A stretch of 64,000 nt of DNA, taken from NCBI GenBank assembly GCA_023430975.1, contig JAEYYB010000057.1:124001-188000 (forward strand), given 5' to 3'. Each line of letters begins with the position of its first letter. Position 1 is the stretch's first letter. Below, one piece after another: positions 44,414-52,409 of this stretch. This stretch comes from Bacillota bacterium (GTDB lineage Bacteria; Bacillota; Clostridia; Acetivibrionales; DSM-2933). A program made the translations under genes and the position numbers. The notes beneath the pieces were generated by a model. That model searched no databases. It was not told the origin of the DNA and was given only the letters and a program-made list of their open reading frames with translations.

Positions 44414-45629
44414 TCTTGAGTTTGGCGAATTTTCTCTTTCCTACCTGAATTACATCGCCATCCTTTATTTCAATATCTGCATTTGCCTGATCAAACTTAA
44501 CTTCATTAATCTTGAGAGAACCCTGTGTTATAAGCCTTCTTGCCTCACTGCTCGATGGTGCAAGTCCTGTTATTGTAAGAAGCTTTGGTGCCCATATCTT
44601 GCCATCTGTAAGTTCCGAAGACTTTACAACTACCTCTTCAATATCCTCGGGAATAGCACCTTTCTGGAAAACCGATTTAAAATGCTCTTCGGCTTTCAAT
44701 GAAGCTTCATTTCCATGGTACAATGCAACAACTTCTCTTGCCAACTTCATCTTCAGATCTCTCGGATTTACGACATTGTCCTTTAATTGCTGTCTCATGG
44801 CCTCGATCTCATCAGGATGTACATCTGTAACCAGCTCATAATATCTTATAATCAATTCGTCAGGAATTGACATTGTCTTTCCATATATATCATTGGGCTC
44901 TTCATTGATACCTATATAGTTACCAAGGCTTTTACTCATTTTCTTTACACCATCGGTACCTTCGAGAATAGGCATGAATAAACCTATTTGAACATCAGTG
45001 TTGCCATATTCCTTTTGAAGAGTTCTACCCATAAGAATGTTAAATTTCTGATCTGTACCTCCAAGCTCTACATCTGCCTCAAGCTCTACAGAATCATATC
45101 CCTGCATCAATGGATAGAAAAATTCGTGAATGGATATAGGAAGATTGCCGGTAAATCTCTTCTTGAAATCTTCCCTCTCAAGCATCCTCGCAACAGTATA
45201 TTTTGCGGAAAGCTTTATAACATCAGCAAAGGTTAACGGTGCAAGCCATTCGCTGTTGAACCTTACAATAGTCTTTTCCTTGTCTAATATTTTGAATATT
45301 TGGGTCTTGTATGTCTCTGCATTTCTTAGAACTTCTTCCCTGGTAAGCTGTTTTCTTGTTTCGGACTTACCTGTAGGGTCTCCGATCATACCGGTATAGT
45401 CACCGATTATTATTACCACCTGATGCCCAAGATCCTGGAATGCTTTCAGCTTCCTCAATACGACGGTGTGTCCTAAATGTATATCAGGTGCGGTTGGGTC
45501 AAGGCCCAGCTTTATGATAAGAGGTTTGTTTTCCTTTTCCGACTTTTTAAGTTTTTCCAAAAGCTCATTTTCACTGATTAATTCTGCAACACCTTTTTTT
45601 ATAATCCTCAACTGCTCGTTAACATCCAT
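44406..45629 (-). CDS. tyrS: Tyrosyl-tRNA synthetase
   Basis: TyrS charges tRNA-Tyr. The 407-residue protein carries the class I HIGH-type motif PDIHLGHT, the KMSKS loop, tyrosine-pocket residues in LMQGYDSVELEADVELGGTDQ, and a C-terminal S4 RNA-binding domain (EARRLITQGSLKINEVK). It resembles the TyrZ-type bacterial branch (about 400-420 residues). Upstream there are only about 145 bp and no T-box signature, so the tRNA-sensing control common in Firmicutes seems absent. A GGGAGGAC site precedes the ATG. Confidence 0.96.
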   Translation of the reverse strand: MDVNEQLRIIKKGVAELISENELLEKLKKSEKENKPLIIKLGLDPTAPDIHLGHTVVLRKLKAFQDLGHQVVIIIGDYTGMIGDPTGKSETRKQLTREEVLRNAETYKTQIFKILDKEKTIVRFNSEWLAPLTFADVIKLSAKYTVARMLEREDFKKRFTGNLPISIHEFFYPLMQGYDSVELEADVELGGTDQKFNILMGRTLQKEYGNTDVQIGLFMPILEGTDGVKKMSKSLGNYIGINEEPNDIYGKTMSIPDELIIRYYELVTDVHPDEIEAMRQQLKDNVVNPRDLKMKLAREVVALYHGNEASLKAEEHFKSVFQKGAIPEDIEEVVVKSSELTDGKIWAPKLLTITGLAPSSSEARRLITQGSLKINEVKFDQANADIEIKDGDVIQVGKRKFAKLKID

Positions 45630-45775
45630 AGTTTGTTAAGTCCTCCCGAAATCATATGTATTAATTAAAATCAGCATTTGTCTCGATTTTAATCTGCATC
45701 TTTTTATTTTCTCTATATTTTATCACTTAAGCCATGTAAATTCCAGTATTTTTCCTTGAAATTAGTCATTCCTAC

Positions 45776-46858
45776 TCAAAAGTGTCTGCTGTCAAGAACC
45801 AATTGTTCACGAACTCTTTTCAATCCTTCCTTTATAGCCCTTGCCCTTATCTCACCAATTCCTTCAACAGTATCAAGCTCCTCTGAAGAAGCCTTCAAAA
45901 TGCCTTGTAGATTCATGAACTTATCAATAAGGTTTTTCATGATGGATATTGGCACTCTGGGTATCATACTCATAATCCTGTAACCTTTAGGCGTCACATT
46001 CATGACAATTGTATTCTCCCTTTGTTTGTATCCCAGTGCATTGTAAATGTTTGTCAGATCTAAAAGTTCATCATCATCGAACTGCCTAATCATAGCTAAT
46101 ATATCCTCTGAAGTTTTAGAATCGCTTCTAACCACATAGTCTTCAATAACCATACGCACATCTTCCTCAACATTCACAAGGAGTTCTTCCAACTGCATCC
46201 TTATTAATCTTCCTTCGTTTCCCAGCTCGCAAATATACCTGTCAACTTCAGCTACTATTCTTATAACCATTTCTGCTCTCTGTATAACATAAGCTACATC
46301 ATCTAATGCAACATTTTCTTCAAACTCAAGTACACTCAGGTTTCCCAAAGCACTAATAAGCACCGAATTATATTTTTCCAGAGTCTGAAGGGCTTGATTA
46401 GCCCTTACAAGCAGCATTGACGTGTCCTTAAGAACATACTTGCAATCTCCCTTATAGAGGGTTATTAAATTTCTTCTCTGAGATATACATAATACGATTT
46501 CACCGGATTGTTTTGCTGCCCTTTCAGCACTCTTGTGCCTTGTGCCGGTTTCATCTGTTGGAATAGAGGGATTGGGTATTAAAAGGGCATTGGCATAAAG
46601 GATTTTTTTCAAATCCTTGCTGATAATTATTGCACCGTCCATTTTGGCAAGTTCATACAGCTGAGCAGGTGAATACTCTTTGTTGATATAAAAACCTCCA
46701 TCAACAAGGCTCATAACATCATTCGAATCACCAATAACGATAAGTGCCCCAGTCCTGGCTTTTAATATATTTTCCAGACCCTCCCTAAGAGGGGTGCCAG
46801 GTGCCATAATCTTCAAAATTTCCATAAGCTCATTATCCCTTAATCTGTCTTCCCTCAT
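45776..46858 (-). CDS. disA: DNA integrity scanning diadenylate cyclase DisA
   Basis: DisA makes cyclic di-AMP and scans DNA for branched structures, stopping synthesis at lesions. The 360-residue protein has the N-terminal DAC domain with AKMDGAIIIS (DGA 74-76) and GTRHKSAER (105-113), a helical spine and C-terminal helix-hairpin-helix repeats (ASSEELDTVEGIGEIRARAI). The catalytic motifs are intact. It follows radA by 51 bp, the usual gene order, and is probably cotranscribed with it. GGAGGGATGGAATA precedes the ATG. Confidence 0.96.
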   Translation of the reverse strand: MREDRLRDNELMEILKIMAPGTPLREGLENILKARTGALIVIGDSNDVMSLVDGGFYINKEYSPAQLYELAKMDGAIIISKDLKKILYANALLIPNPSIPTDETGTRHKSAERAAKQSGEIVLCISQRRNLITLYKGDCKYVLKDTSMLLVRANQALQTLEKYNSVLISALGNLSVLEFEENVALDDVAYVIQRAEMVIRIVAEVDRYICELGNEGRLIRMQLEELLVNVEEDVRMVIEDYVVRSDSKTSEDILAMIRQFDDDELLDLTNIYNALGYKQRENTIVMNVTPKGYRIMSMIPRVPISIMKNLIDKFMNLQGILKASSEELDTVEGIGEIRARAIKEGLKRVREQLVLDSRHF

Positions 46859-46909
46859 TATTCCATCCCTCCAGTTATTTAAACCGACAAGTTATTAATA
46901 AATATTTCG

Positions 46910-48271
46910 CTAAACAAGTAGATCCAGTGCATCTTTTACATTTTCAACAGCTTTTATTTGTATACCTTCTAGCTCCTTCATCTGCTTTATCATCTTTTTG
47001 TTTCCCGAAGGAATTATACATGTTTTGAAGCCTATTCGCTTAGCTTCCATGACCCTCTTATCAATATGGCTTACAGCTCTCACCTCACCTGTAAGGCCTA
47101 CTTCACCAATAAACACACAATCCGGATCAACTATTCTGTTCCTGAAGCTTGATGCTATGGCAATAATAAGTGCAAGGTCACAGGCCGGTTCATCAATTTT
47201 TATGCCTCCAACCACATTCACATACGCATCAAAATTCCCCAGCTGCATGCCTACCCTTTTCTCTAAAACCGCCATAAGCAAGGTTATTCTGTTATAGTCA
47301 GTGCCTGTTGCCATCCTTCTTGGCATACCGAAGTTTGTGGGACTGACTAAAGCCTGAACCTCAATAAGCATTGGCCGTGTACCTTCAATGCTGGCTACAA
47401 CCACCGATCCCGGAACATTTACGGGCCTTTCAGCCAACATGACAGCTGATGGGTTATCTATCTCAGCAAGGCCTGTATCCCTCATTTCAAAAATGCCTAT
47501 CTCATTTGTGGAGCCAAACCTGTTCTTCACAGATCTTAATATCCTATAGCTCATATGTCTGTCGCCCTCAAAATAAAGTACAGTATCAACCATATGCTCT
47601 AATACTCTAGGGCCTGCAATAGCCCCCTCTTTTGTGACGTGGCCCACTATTATTATGGATATTCCGTTATCCTTTGCAATTCTCATAAGCTTTCCAGTTA
47701 CTTCACGGACCTGGCTTACACTTCCAGGTGCTGATGTTACGTCCTCGCTGAACATTGTCTGTATGGAATCTATAATAACCAATCCCGGTTTTTCCTTTAA
47801 TATTACAGTTTCAATGATATTGAAACTTGTCTCGGACACCATTAAAAGCTTGCTGCTATTAACAGAAAGCCTGTCTGCCCTGATTTTTATCTGACCTATT
47901 GATTCCTCACCGGAAAAGTATAATATATTTGAATCCATGATTATGCTATTGCATATCTGAAGAATTAACGTTGATTTTCCAATACCAGGGTCTCCTCCCA
48001 CAAGTATAAGGGACCCTTTAACCAGTCCGCCTCCGAGAACCCTGTCAATTTCCTTAAATCCCGAACAATAACGATCTTCTGCCTGAGAATTAACATCATT
48101 AATACTGACAGGCTTTATATCCTTAATATCTATATTGTTATTCTTAGATCCACTTTTAAGAATTTCTTCAACAAATGTGTTCCACTGGCTACAAGCAGGG
48201 CATTTACCCAACCAGCCCGAAGACTCATATCCACATTCCTGACAAATATATACAGATTTGTTTTTTGCCAT
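46910..48271 (-). CDS. radA: DNA repair protein RadA
   Basis: RadA (Sms) is a RecA-like branch-migration ATPase that acts in recombination. The 453-residue protein has an N-terminal zinc finger (C10, C13, C24, C27), Walker A GGDPGIGKST (91-100), the RadA-specific KNRFG motif and a C-terminal Lon-like domain (VNVVGGIKIDEPACDLALII). The start follows AAGGAG. In most clostridia radA and disA follow clpC directly. Here about 4 kb with a glycosyltransferase gene and a secreted LRR gene separate them. Confidence 0.97.
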   Translation of the reverse strand: MAKNKSVYICQECGYESSGWLGKCPACSQWNTFVEEILKSGSKNNNIDIKDIKPVSINDVNSQAEDRYCSGFKEIDRVLGGGLVKGSLILVGGDPGIGKSTLILQICNSIIMDSNILYFSGEESIGQIKIRADRLSVNSSKLLMVSETSFNIIETVILKEKPGLVIIDSIQTMFSEDVTSAPGSVSQVREVTGKLMRIAKDNGISIIIVGHVTKEGAIAGPRVLEHMVDTVLYFEGDRHMSYRILRSVKNRFGSTNEIGIFEMRDTGLAEIDNPSAVMLAERPVNVPGSVVVASIEGTRPMLIEVQALVSPTNFGMPRRMATGTDYNRITLLMAVLEKRVGMQLGNFDAYVNVVGGIKIDEPACDLALIIAIASSFRNRIVDPDCVFIGEVGLTGEVRAVSHIDKRVMEAKRIGFKTCIIPSGNKKMIKQMKELEGIQIKAVENVKDALDLLV

Positions 48272-48484
48272 CTAAAACTCCTTCACATAAAAATTCTATA
48301 GTATAATTATCGGCATTCAGGCAAAAGAATATATAGATTTATATTGATTATTACCCGAATTATTATACCACAAATATTTATATTATTTTATTAAATATTT
48401 TCTATTATTAAGTACAAAATAATAAGGTTGAACAAAATGATTTCATGCCTTAGCATAATCAAATATTTATACTGGAGGAAATAA

Positions 48485-49741
48485 ATGTTGCCCGTATTTA
48501 ACAGCTTCTTGTATCTATCAACTCAGATTATTCAAATTCTGATATTTATAGCAGGCTGCTACTACTTCGGTATATCAGTTTTCGGTTGGATAAAAAGAAA
48601 AGAAGATTCTCACAAAAACTATAGTCCTGTGAAGAAATTTGCACTGGTTATTGCAGCTCACAACGAAGAACTGGTTATTGCACATATCATAGACAGCTTA
48701 AAAAGGCAAAACTATCCAAAAGAGCTTTATGATATTTTTGTAGTCGCAGATAATTGTACCGATAATACGTCAAAAATTGCATCAGAGCATGGTGCAATAG
48801 TATATAACCGGGTAAATAATGAATTAAAAGGAAAGGGTTTTGCCCTTGAATGGATGTTTGAAAAAATATTCAATATGGAAACAAATTATGATGCCATAAG
48901 TATATTCGATGCTGATAATATCGTTTCTTGTAATTATCTAGCGGAAATGAACAAACAACTGTGCAAAGGACACAAGGTTGTTCAAGGCTACATAGACAGT
49001 AAAAATCCATTCGATTCCTGGATTACATGCTCTTATTCCATAGCTTTTTGGCTTTCCAACCGGATTTTCCAGCTTCCAAGGTATTACTTGGGTTTAAGCT
49101 GCGGCCTTTGTGGTACCGGCTTTTGCGTTGAAACAACCGTTCTAAAAAAGATAGGCTGGGGTGCCACATGCCTTACCGAAGATCTGGAATTCACCATGAA
49201 GCTTGCACTTAATGGAATGAAGGTCGCCTGGGCACATGATGCTGTTGTATATGACGAAAAACCCCTTACCTTGAGGCAATCATGGAATCAAAGAAAGAGA
49301 TGGATGCAAGGTCACGCAGACTGTGCATCCAGATTCTTAGGTGCTTTGTTTAAAAAAGCGTTTAAGGAGCAAAACCTGGTGGCTTTCGACTGTGCCTTAT
49401 ACCTTTTTCAGCCTATCAGGTTTATATTTATCGGTTTAATCACCGTTATGATGTGGATACAAATGGTTTACCCTACATCACCCTTTTTTAGCCTCAAATA
49501 TATTTTTCCTGTTGAAGTTTGGAACGTTTTTGTAATACTCCAATTTTTTTATGGCCCGTTTGTAATACTTTCAGAGAAGAAATTCAACAGCAAAATTATA
49601 CTGGGTTTTATATTATACCCATTCTATTGCCTAACATGGGTTCCAATTACAATCGAAGGATTTTTAAGCAAAAACAACAAGGAATGGGATCATACCACCC
49701 ACACCAGGGAAATCACCATCAATGATCTGGAGGAAGCTTAG
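48485..49741 (+). CDS. Family 2 glycosyltransferase, membrane-bound
   Basis: The 418-residue protein has an N-terminal membrane helix (IIQILIFIAGCYYFGISVFG), a GT-A domain and two or three C-terminal helices. The catalytic series is complete: FVVADNCTDNTS, SIFDADNIV (DxD), the TEDLEFTMKL acid and the QRKRW motif. This places it with processive or N-acetylglucosaminyl-type GT2 enzymes that build and export polysaccharide. No export partner or pilZ domain adjoins it. It is transcribed against its neighbours, so it forms its own unit. GGAGGAAATAA precedes the ATG. Confidence 0.9.
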   Translation: MLPVFNSFLYLSTQIIQILIFIAGCYYFGISVFGWIKRKEDSHKNYSPVKKFALVIAAHNEELVIAHIIDSLKRQNYPKELYDIFVVADNCTDNTSKIASEHGAIVYNRVNNELKGKGFALEWMFEKIFNMETNYDAISIFDADNIVSCNYLAEMNKQLCKGHKVVQGYIDSKNPFDSWITCSYSIAFWLSNRIFQLPRYYLGLSCGLCGTGFCVETTVLKKIGWGATCLTEDLEFTMKLALNGMKVAWAHDAVVYDEKPLTLRQSWNQRKRWMQGHADCASRFLGALFKKAFKEQNLVAFDCALYLFQPIRFIFIGLITVMMWIQMVYPTSPFFSLKYIFPVEVWNVFVILQFFYGPFVILSEKKFNSKIILGFILYPFYCLTWVPITIEGFLSKNNKEWDHTTHTREITINDLEEA

Positions 49742-49750
49742 GCATTCCTT

Positions 49751-49838
49751 AGCTTCTCTCTTCAGCTCTCTCCTCCAGCTTATCTCCAGCTCCCTCCCCC
49801 AGTTCCTCCTACAGCTTACCTACAGCTCTCTCCTACAG
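49751..49838. repeat. Degenerate 11-13-bp pyrimidine-rich tandem repeat
   Basis: About seven units begin with AGCT and continue with pyrimidines (AGCTCTCTCCTCC, AGCTTATCTCC, AGCTCCCTCCCCC and similar). It starts 10 bp after the glycosyltransferase stop codon and ends 34 bp before the stop of the convergent LRR gene. Confidence 0.7.
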
Positions 49839-49871
49839 ATAGAATCGCCCGTGATTTTGCTCTATAGAGCA

Positions 49872-52181
49872 TCAAAGAGCCTGCCTGTTATTACCATCCA
49901 GATTTATTCTATAGTATTTATTCCCATCATTGGAATTCCTGTAATAAATGTAATTGCCCACAATCTCTATATCATTTTTATCTTCAACAAAATCACTGGA
50001 TATTTTAAATTTTTCAGACCCGTCAATTTTTACTCTATATATGCTATTGGAGTCACTTTTATTTACAAAGTAAATCCAGCCGTCCAATATATGCTCATTA
50101 TGGGCATACCAGAAATCTACATTTGTATTGTTGTTAGACACTACATATCCAGACGGCTCATCACTGACAATTTCTACGCTGTTACTACCATTCAGATCTG
50201 ACTTCTTGAGCCTTGCACCATGGTCAAAATTAAAAACCTTGTAGAAAAGATCATTGCCCTCAACAAGTATCCATGAAACTACATCATCATAGTTTAGTTG
50301 GCTCTGTCCCTCTCCTTCCTGACCTACTTTATTAACCTTATAATTAGAAATATAATATATAAAGTTATTGGCTTTATCTATCTCCGCAACCTTGGTGCTG
50401 CCAAGCTTTGTCTTTGATGTACCGTCTGTTTTCACCTTATACAGACAGCTGTCGTCACTATTATTTATGTAGTATATATAATCCCCCATCATAACAATTT
50501 GGTAAGCTTTATCCTGCACAATTTTTGTGCTGTTGCTGCCATCATGATCTATACTGACTATACCACCCTCAGGGCTGATATAATAATACTTATCATCTGT
50601 TACGATGAAATTTTTCCTTTCTCTGGCTATCAGATCAAATAGTGGACTGTTTTCGTTACATTGAGGATAGTCATTCCTATTCCACCTGTGATCAGACCCC
50701 ATCTGTTTGTCTGATATATTGAAATACTGGTGACTCAATAATTCTGTACCATCATCCGATAATGGATCATCAGCAGTTACATCCACCTGATAATAAATAT
50801 TATTTATCTTGACTATGTTCCATGCGTGTTTCCACTGTTCCCCATTAGATCTTACAGGAGCCAATGACCCATTTAACGAATCAAAATCTCCAACAATCAT
50901 ACTGGATTCAATTCCCACTGCATTGAGTAAAACCTGAAAGCTCCTGGCATACCCGTCGCAAACAGCAATTCCGTTAACCAATGCTCCGTAAGCTGTATGA
51001 GTCTCATCAGGCAATGTATCGCTTAACAAATTCTGCTTATCATACTTGATATGGGTCACTAAATAATCATGGAGTACCAATTCTTTTTCATATTCGGTCA
51101 TTTCCGGTTTAATCAAAGTATCAATAATCTCACGGACTTTCTTTGATAACTGATCATATTTTTCCAGTACCTTCTCCAGATCATCCCCTTGTGATGCAAT
51201 CAAATATAAATTTTCAATGGAATCCATGCCCTTTAAAACGCTTATATCAATTATAGGGTTGCTCCAGAGATTAAGCAGCTCCAGGTTTGTAAGATCTTTA
51301 AGCGGTGAAATATCAAACACTTGGTTTTGGGCAAGATCCAGCCTTTGCATTTCAACTAATCCTCCTATAGGAGATATGTCGTTAACCTGATTGCCCTGTA
51401 ATAACAGTATCCTTAAGCTTGATAACTCCTTTAAGGCAGTGATATCAGTTATGCAATTATAAGAGAGATAAAGAAAATTCATGTTCTTCAGTGCTGAAAG
51501 CTTATTAATATCCTTGATCTTATTATTTTGCAAATCAAGTTCGTTAATGGAGGATAAATGTTCTATTCCTTCCAGGCTCTCAATTCCCTTTTCAGCAGCA
51601 TCAAGAAAGGAAATTTTCTTCACATCAGTGTTCAATATATCTCCAACCGGCTTATTAATTTTTGATCTTATCACCGATTCAAGATTGCTGTCTGGAAATT
51701 TTATCACCTTAGGTGTAGTAATATCTACCAACCTATCCTTGCTGTTCCATTCCACATCAGTACCAAGGCTCTCTGCTACAAACCTTGTCGGTACAAGTGT
51801 TCTACCATTAATAATCAAAGGCGGGACGTCAATTGATGTTACTCGCCCGTTAATAAATGCATCTTTACTGGATATAGTCAATTCAACGGTAATATCGTTT
51901 TTAATACCGGTAACGGTTTTGGTCTTGGAATTCCACTTCACTTCTGCACCCAAGGACTCAAATATTGCCCTTAAAGGCACGAGAGTTCTTCCCGAGATAA
52001 TAGAAGGTGCCACATCAAGGCTCAGTTCCTTGCCATCCACAAAAACTTTAATTTCATTTGTACTTTTTAAATCTTCATCCGCTAAAGCATATGTATTGAT
52101 TATAAAACTCGAACAGAAAAGCGATACAATAATTGATACCAACGATAAGCCAACCTTGATACTTCTAAAGCTCTTCGGCAT
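49872..52181 (-). CDS. Secreted LRR-transglutaminase protein with copper-amine-oxidase-like N-terminal domain
   Basis: The 769-residue protein starts with a signal peptide (VGLSLVSIIVSLFCSSFII). Two copper-amine-oxidase N-terminal-like repeats follow (about 44-155, each with SGRTLVPLR or NGRTLVPTR). Next are SDS22-type leucine-rich repeats (about 175-330, LDLQNNKIKDINKLSALKNM). A transglutaminase-like domain has its Cys-His-Asp in IAVCDGYARSF, QWKHAWNIV and YYQVDVTADDP. The C-terminal DUF5050 beta-propeller-like repeats (about 540-769) show YYINNSDDSCLYKV. It likely acts at the cell surface, possibly as a protein cross-linker or peptidase. It interrupts the usual clpC-radA order. Confidence 0.88.
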   Translation of the reverse strand: MPKSFRSIKVGLSLVSIIVSLFCSSFIINTYALADEDLKSTNEIKVFVDGKELSLDVAPSIISGRTLVPLRAIFESLGAEVKWNSKTKTVTGIKNDITVELTISSKDAFINGRVTSIDVPPLIINGRTLVPTRFVAESLGTDVEWNSKDRLVDITTPKVIKFPDSNLESVIRSKINKPVGDILNTDVKKISFLDAAEKGIESLEGIEHLSSINELDLQNNKIKDINKLSALKNMNFLYLSYNCITDITALKELSSLRILLLQGNQVNDISPIGGLVEMQRLDLAQNQVFDISPLKDLTNLELLNLWSNPIIDISVLKGMDSIENLYLIASQGDDLEKVLEKYDQLSKKVREIIDTLIKPEMTEYEKELVLHDYLVTHIKYDKQNLLSDTLPDETHTAYGALVNGIAVCDGYARSFQVLLNAVGIESSMIVGDFDSLNGSLAPVRSNGEQWKHAWNIVKINNIYYQVDVTADDPLSDDGTELLSHQYFNISDKQMGSDHRWNRNDYPQCNENSPLFDLIARERKNFIVTDDKYYYISPEGGIVSIDHDGSNSTKIVQDKAYQIVMMGDYIYYINNSDDSCLYKVKTDGTSKTKLGSTKVAEIDKANNFIYYISNYKVNKVGQEGEGQSQLNYDDVVSWILVEGNDLFYKVFNFDHGARLKKSDLNGSNSVEIVSDEPSGYVVSNNNTNVDFWYAHNEHILDGWIYFVNKSDSNSIYRVKIDGSEKFKISSDFVEDKNDIEIVGNYIYYRNSNDGNKYYRINLDGNNRQAL

Positions 52182-52343
52182 ACAATTCTCTCCTTATAAA
52201 AGAAATGTTTTAATTTTGAGTGTTTTATTATACAGTTTATCATCTTTTGGAGGTTCCTTCAACTTGGCATTTTGTTGCCAACTGAAATTATAAGTTGCCA
52301 ACTGATATGTCGCTATAATAAACATGCCCTTACAGACGTAAAA

Positions 52344-52383
52344 GAAGTCCCTCTCCCAGCTGTTAAGCCGGATTCGGGACTTC
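52344..52383 (-). terminator. Terminator of the ctsR-clpC operon
   Basis: On the minus strand GAAGTCCC and GGGACTTC pair across a 24-nt loop, followed by TTTTA. It lies 27 bp after the clpC stop codon. Confidence 0.7.
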
Positions 52384-52409
52384 CATGTATATACATTATC
52401 ATTATTTAC

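Noticed and set aside
45630..45775. T-box leader for tyrS
   Set aside because: The gap is only about 145 bp and shows no T-box core or terminator/antiterminator pair, only a weak AT-rich hairpin.
51481..52293. Open frame of 270 codons opposite the LRR protein start
   Set aside because: Antisense shadow of a gene with clear signal peptide and domains.
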